DNA of 64,000 nucleotides from NCBI RefSeq assembly GCF_039535235.1, contig NZ_BAAAWU010000001.1, positions 2,480,001 through 2,544,000 on the forward strand. The letters run 5' to 3'. This DNA comes from Streptomyces roseoviridis (GTDB taxonomy: Bacteria > Actinomycetota > Actinomycetes > Streptomycetales > Streptomycetaceae). The notes beneath the pieces were generated by a model. That model saw only the letters and a program-made list of their open reading frames with translations. It did no database searches and was not told where the DNA came from. Made by a program: the position numbers and the translations under genes. Below are positions 60,801 to 64,000 of the stretch, piece after piece (positions within the stretch are counted from its first letter, which is position 1; every line of letters starts with the position of its first letter).

Positions 60801-61501
60801 TGGACCAGCTCGGTGTAGTCGAGGACGCCCTGGAGGTCCATGACGTCGAGGTACTCGGCGAGGAAGCCGGCCGCGGCCCGCCAGTCGGGGCGGCCCACGC
60901 GGCGCGCGAAGTTGTCCAGGGCCTTCGGGTCGAGGCCCAGTTCGCGGGAGCGGGCGATGACGGCGCGGACCTCGTCGGCGAAACCGCGGGTGGTGAGGCA
61001 GGCCCGCAGTTCGTCGGGCCAGCGGATCTTCCCGAGGCCGGCCTTCTCCAGGTCGATGTGGCCGGCGAGCAGTTCCCGTACGGCCAGGTCCTGCTCGGGG
61101 CCGGAGAGCAGCCGCAGGGGTTCGGCGAAGAGGTCGGCGTCCTGGTGGGCGCGGACCAGGGCGTAGCAGTACGAGTGGAAGGTGGTGGCCTGCGGGGGCC
61201 GGCGCCCGCCGAGCCGGGCGGCCATCCGGTCGCGGAGTTCCACGGCGGCCTTGCGGCTGAAGGTGAGGACCAGGATCCGCTCCGGGTCGGCGCCCGCCTC
61301 CATGCGGGCGGCGACGGCCTCCACCAGTGTGGTCGTCTTTCCGGTGCCGGGCCCGGCGAGGACCAGCAGCGGTCCGCGCCCGTGCTCAACCACCGCCCGC
61401 TGCGCTGCGTCCAGCACAGGGGGCCGTACCGGCGCCGGAGCGGCCCGCACCAGCCGGTACGCGCCAGGGCCCCGCGTACGGAGGGTGGAGGAGGAAGTCA
61501 C
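57854..61501 (-). CDS. adnA: AdnA-like UvrD helicase with RecB nuclease and Fe-S motif
   Basis: A 1215-residue protein. Walker A is AGPGTGKTTT near 50, with FVDEYQDTDPAQ near 258 and later helicase motifs (HRSKGLEWSLVVVAG near 805, YVAATRARDR). The C-terminal RecB nuclease has RGSMDRVETD and VVDFKTGKS. Cysteines bracket it: NTCALQWFL before the nuclease, and HCTTCAFRASC after it, the four-Cys pattern of a nuclease iron-sulphur cluster. An Ala/Pro/Gly-rich insert of about 145 residues lies in the middle of the motor (about residues 450-595). The start is GTG at 61501. It is first in order, as is AdnA in mycobacteria; the name is tentative. Confidence 0.85.
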   Translation of the reverse strand: MTSSSTLRTRGPGAYRLVRAAPAPVRPPVLDAAQRAVVEHGRGPLLVLAGPGTGKTTTLVEAVAARMEAGADPERILVLTFSRKAAVELRDRMAARLGGRRPPQATTFHSYCYALVRAHQDADLFAEPLRLLSGPEQDLAVRELLAGHIDLEKAGLGKIRWPDELRACLTTRGFADEVRAVIARSRELGLDPKALDNFARRVGRPDWRAAAGFLAEYLDVMDLQGVLDYTELVHRAVLLTETAAPGTLPPYDAVFVDEYQDTDPAQVRLLRGLTAAVPTVVAFGDPDQSIYAFRGADVNGILDFPTAFGGSVRVLGTSRRSGAALLAATRLLTQRMPLPRLPADKARAHREPAPVRDGGRAEVYTYPTASTETENIADLLRRAHLEDGVPWHDMAVLTRAAAALPALRRALTSAGVPVETDAADTPLRHEPAVAPLLLALRAVAGAETVRAGGPVPGAEGAPDAAHGAAAPAGDPSADASGSARESGAGAGAAASVTGPAADAGRDDGTPAGSGDGPAATAAGGPPAGHLADPAAEPVPHGGPEAPGTAPTDAAAGTPAAPDAGALSSADAPVPGGPDPQDPASPPSTDTGVWLDTETAVALLASPLAGMDPADLRRLGRALRDEERAGGNAVPPPSDVLLARALAEPERLVAHDQTYARGAKRLGELLRTARNRLAAGGTAEEALWLLWNGTPWPTRLERASLRGGPAGRNADRDLDAVCALFETAARAEDRVGGRGALNFLEELDAQDIAADTLTRRHTRPDAVRLMTAHRSKGLEWSLVVVAGVQEGLWPDLRRRGSLLEADRIGRDGLAEPLTPGALLAEERRLFYVAATRARDRLVVTAVKAPAEDGDQPSRFLTELGTEPKEITGRPRRPLAVAALVAELRATTVDPGASPALRAAAAERLARLAALADEDGNPLVPAAHPDRWWGLAEPTRSAVPLRDRDRPVALSGSALDQLANTCALQWFLGREVKADAPATAAQGFGNVVHVLADEVASGRTPADLDVLMARLDSVWDALAFDAPWKSAQEKENARIALERFLHWHVMDRGGRTPAATEHDFDVTLGAGEYEVRIRGSMDRVETDEQGRAYVVDFKTGKSAPTKDEVAHHPQLAVYQLAVREGAVDEVFGGRTPQPGGAELVHLRQAAPKKEGGDALPKVQAQEPLDGEWVGDLLATAAGRVLDERFTPTTGQHCTTCAFRASCSARPEGRHIVE

Positions 61502-61653
61502 GTGGGTCGCCGGTCCTGCTGGTGGGTCTGTGGAGGAGTGGTCCAGATGCTCGCGCCGCCCGGAGCGCCCTCGGCGCTCGGATGTCCGACCGTGCCGGGA
61601 GCGCTCGGGTGAGAAGCGCGAGCCTCGACGTTACGCGATCCGGGCCCCGGGTC

Positions 61654-61711
61654 TCACGCGTCCGTGCCGACCGGGGGCACCGGGCGCGCGGGGTGTCACG
61701 CGTCCGTGCCG
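61654..61711. repeat. 16-bp direct repeat at the ATL gene end
   Basis: TCACGCGTCCGTGCCG occurs at 61654-61669 and 61696-61711, 42 bases apart. The second copy holds the last codons and stop of the alkyltransferase-like gene. The rest of the 194-base gap 61502-61695 shows nothing. Confidence 0.6.
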
Positions 61712-62061
61712 TCCCAGCGCGCCCTGCGCATGTCCACCTTGACCGGTCCCCCCTGGGGTTCCCGCAGCGGCGTGCCCTCCGCCCGGTAGTGACCGAGCGC
61801 ACGTCGCTCGTGTCCCGGCAGCAGCGCGCCGTCCGCCCGCACGACGCGCCACCAGGGCACCGAACCGCCGTACAGCGCCATGGCACGGCCGACCTGGCGC
61901 GGGCCGCCCTCCCCCAGCCATTCGGCGACGTCGCCGTAGGTCATCACCCGGCCGGGCGGAATCTCCTCGGCGACCTGAAGAACCCGTTCCGCATACTCGG
62001 GCAGCTCGGGCAGTTCCTGCATCTGCTCTCGCATCCGCTCCTGCTTCTCCATTCGGCTCAT
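61696..62061 (-). CDS. Alkyltransferase-like (ATL) DNA-repair protein
   Basis: A 121-residue protein of the MGMT fold. The helix region RVMTYGDVAEWLG matches the DNA-binding motif and GRAMALYGGSVPWWRVVRADG is the active-site segment. The catalytic cysteine of MGMT (in PCHRV) is replaced, giving PWWRVV. ATL proteins lack alkyl transfer but flag O6-alkylguanine for nucleotide-excision repair. The start is ATG at 62061. It is upstream of the AdnA-like gene on the same strand, and divergent from the membrane kinase-like protein. Confidence 0.9.
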   Translation of the reverse strand: MSRMEKQERMREQMQELPELPEYAERVLQVAEEIPPGRVMTYGDVAEWLGEGGPRQVGRAMALYGGSVPWWRVVRADGALLPGHERRALGHYRAEGTPLREPQGGPVKVDMRRARWDGTDA

Positions 62062-62226
62062 CCTGCCTCACCCCACCGACAAGCCCCTGATGCCTCCGTA
62101 CGGCCCTCCTTCGTGCCACCATCGTGCGGGCGGTGACTGGTGATACGAGATCAAGAACAAGCAACGACGACAGCGACAGAGCCGGCGACGACGACCACGC
62201 ACGCACAGCGGCACGCAGAGACGGAC

Positions 62227-64000
62227 ATGGTGATGCGGCACGACATCCCGCCTCCGGGGGAGGCCGATCCCGGCGTTCCCGAGCGCGTTTCCGGTGACGA
62301 ACCGCTGCTCGCCGCCCGCGTGCACCGGCCGTCCGATCTCATGCGGCTGCTCATCGGCGTCCTCGCCATCGCCCTCGTCATCGCCATCGCCGCCTTCGCC
62401 CACGGCACGACGTCCGGTCTCGAACAGGACATCAACAAGGGGGCCGGCGGCGCACCCGACGTCTTCGTCAAGATCGCCGGTCTGGTGTCCTCGATCGCGG
62501 TCCTCCTGGTCCCCGTGGCCTTCGCCATCGAGCGGCTCGTCAAACGGGACGGACTGCGGATCGCCGACGGCGTCCTCGCGGCCGTCCTCGCGCACGGCGT
62601 GACCCTCGCCACCGACCTGTGGGTGGCGAGGTCGGCGCCCGGGACCATCCAGGACGCGCTGACCCAGGCGCAGTCCGGCGGCGGACTCACCGACCCGGTG
62701 CACAACTACCTGGCGCCGGTCATCGCGTACATGACGGCCGTCGGCATGGCCCGCAGGCCGCGCTGGCGGGTGGTGCTGTGGGTGGTGCTGCTGCTCGACG
62801 CGTTCACCATGCTCGTCGCCGGTTACACCACCGCCTTCTCGATCATCCTGACCGTCCTGATCGGCTGGACCGTGGCGTACGGGACGCTGTACGCGGTCGG
62901 CTCGCCCAACGTCCGGCCCACCGGGCAGACCCTGCTCGCGGGCCTGCGCCGGGTCGGCTTCCGGCCGGTGACGGCGCTGCGCGCCGAGGGCGTGCCGGAG
63001 TCGGCGGACAGCGGGGACCGGGGCCGCCGCTACATCGTGACCCTGGAGGACGGGCCGCCGCTCGACGTGACGGTCGTCGACCGCGAGCAGCAGGCACACG
63101 GCTTCTTCTACCGGGTGTGGCGGCGCATCTCGCTGCGGACGATCACCACCCGCCGCTCCATCGTGTCGCTGCGCCAGGCCCTGGAGCAGGAGGCACTCCT
63201 CGCGTACGCGGCGATCGCGGCGGGCGCGAACGCGCCGAAGCTGATCGCCACCTCCGAGCTGGGCCCGGACGCGGTGATGCTGGTCTACGAGCACCTGGGC
63301 GGCCGGACCCTGGACTCGCTGGACGACAAGGAGATCACCGACGACCTGGTGCGCAGCGCCTGGCGGCAGGTGAAGGCCCTGCAGTCGCGCCGGATCGCGC
63401 ACCGCAGGCTCGCGGGAGACGCGATTCTGGTGGATCGTTCCGGCAAGGTGATCCTCACGGATCTGCGCGGCGGCGAGATCGCCGCCGGTGATCTCGTGCT
63501 GCGGATGGACATCGCCCAGCTGCTCACCACGCTCGGTCTGCGGGTGGGCGCCGAGCGGGCGGTGGCGGCGGCCGTGGAGGTGCTCGGTCCGGACGCGGTC
63601 GCCGACTGCCTGCCGCTGCTGCAGCCGATCGCGTTGAGCCGCTCGACCCGCGCGGAGCTGCGCCGGCTCGCCCGGGAGCGTACGAAGCGGGAGCGCGAGG
63701 CGGTCCTCGCCGCCTCGCAGGCGGCCAAGGAGGCGCGGGCGGAGGAGCGGTCGCAGTCCCAGCTGGACGCGGACCGCCGCGAGGACCGCAGGGCCGCGCG
63801 GGCGGAGAAGCAGGCGGACAAGAAGGCCGAGAAGCGGGCCCTCGACGAGGCCCAGGACGAGGCCCGCGAGGAGGACCTGCTGGCGCAGATCCGGCAGCAG
63901 GTGCTGCGGATCCGGCCGCAGGCGCCGGTGGAGCCGGTGCGCCTGGAGCGGATCAAGCCGCGCACCCTGGTCAGTCTGATCGCGGGCGCCATCGCCGCGT
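62227..64000 (+). CDS. Membrane protein with kinase-like domain, partial
   Basis: About 591 codons are visible before the window ends. Four or more membrane helices come first (MRLLIGVLAIALVIAIAAFA, VVLLLDAFTMLVAGYTT). A kinase-like or phosphotransferase-like domain follows, with ITTRRSIVSLRQALEQEALL, VMLVYEHLGGRTLDSL, HRRLAGDAILVDRSGKVIL and LTDLRGGE. A charged coiled region (AEKQADKKAEKRAL) comes before the next helices begin (LVSLIAGAIAA). The continuation past the edge probably holds a lysylphosphatidylglycerol-synthase-type transmembrane domain as in similar Streptomyces proteins; this is inferred. An ATG at 62233 is an alternative start. Function unknown. Confidence 0.8.
   Translation, partial: MVMRHDIPPPGEADPGVPERVSGDEPLLAARVHRPSDLMRLLIGVLAIALVIAIAAFAHGTTSGLEQDINKGAGGAPDVFVKIAGLVSSIAVLLVPVAFAIERLVKRDGLRIADGVLAAVLAHGVTLATDLWVARSAPGTIQDALTQAQSGGGLTDPVHNYLAPVIAYMTAVGMARRPRWRVVLWVVLLLDAFTMLVAGYTTAFSIILTVLIGWTVAYGTLYAVGSPNVRPTGQTLLAGLRRVGFRPVTALRAEGVPESADSGDRGRRYIVTLEDGPPLDVTVVDREQQAHGFFYRVWRRISLRTITTRRSIVSLRQALEQEALLAYAAIAAGANAPKLIATSELGPDAVMLVYEHLGGRTLDSLDDKEITDDLVRSAWRQVKALQSRRIAHRRLAGDAILVDRSGKVILTDLRGGEIAAGDLVLRMDIAQLLTTLGLRVGAERAVAAAVEVLGPDAVADCLPLLQPIALSRSTRAELRRLARERTKREREAVLAASQAAKEARAEERSQSQLDADRREDRRAARAEKQADKKAEKRALDEAQDEAREEDLLAQIRQQVLRIRPQAPVEPVRLERIKPRTLVSLIAGAIAA

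Noticed and set aside
1..64000. CRISPR arrays, transposases, phage integrases or secondary-metabolite clusters
   Set aside because: No spaced identical repeats of the right size and no recognisable transposase, integrase or synthase modules were found.

Overview
The window is a chromosomal segment from a Streptomyces species or very close relative. The evidence is the very high GC content with strong GC3 bias, the SigR-RsrA redox pair, a mycoredoxin, a WblC/WhiB7-type regulator, a vitamin-B12-riboswitch-controlled nrdABS operon, AdnAB-type helicase-nucleases, and frequent GTG starts with 4-base ATGA/GTGA gene overlaps. I saw no insertion sequence, prophage, CRISPR array or biosynthetic gene cluster. 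It reads as ordinary core chromosome, with some less standard pieces.

1-7127: two divergent carboxylate-type transport units around a strong promoter region. The leftward operon encodes an aldolase/Claisen-type DRE-TIM enzyme, an AEC permease, an Nramp metal transporter, a DUF3311 protein and a sodium:solute symporter. The rightward unit encodes a second DUF3311-symporter pair. 7128-11322: the class Ia ribonucleotide reductase operon nrdA-nrdB-nrdS behind a cobalamin riboswitch. 11344-16313: peptide deformylase, a TPR-like protein and two overlapping membrane HD/HD-GYP proteins, the second with a repeat-built tail. 16461-17721: sigR-rsrA with its own SigR promoter and terminator.

17739-27187: an alpha/beta hydrolase, an SRAP DNA-repair protein, an M50B-like membrane protein, aroA, rsgA, an SMR transporter overlapped by a TetR gene, hisN, a CBS protein, and a divergent catalase/CatR pair with an operator inside the catalase promoter. 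27328-29695: two identical initiator tRNA genes flanking a Sel1-repeat protein. 29743-39130: UPF0182 membrane protein, PPA1309-type protein, YlbL-like PDZ/Lon protease, moaE, an epimerase, a DUF2342 protease-like protein and a Nudix hydrolase. 39161-45832: an AIM24, AIM24, TerD-AIM24 gene set, then a YgjP-type metallopeptidase, a lone ThiF/E1-like protein, an ABC1 kinase and a zinc ribbon.

45879-49514: wblC with a downstream coupled gene and a very long leader holding a 113-codon ORF and a terminator-like attenuator, plus uvrD2. 49598-62061: mycoredoxin with its own SigR promoter, DUF1304, nudC, an M20 dipeptidase, the two AdnAB-like helicase-nucleases separated by a secreted-protein gene, and an alkyltransferase-like protein. 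From 62227 a membrane protein with a kinase-like domain runs off the right end.

Two themes recur. One is thiol and oxidative stress: SigR/RsrA, mycoredoxin, catalase/CatR, NudC, MsrA-independent repair via SRAP and ATL. The other is DNA precursor supply and break repair: NrdABS, UvrD2, AdnAB, SRAP, ATL. The least explained parts are the DRE-TIM/metal/carboxylate transport locus at the left, the wblC leader ORF, the TerD-AIM24 set, and the ThiF-ABC1 block.
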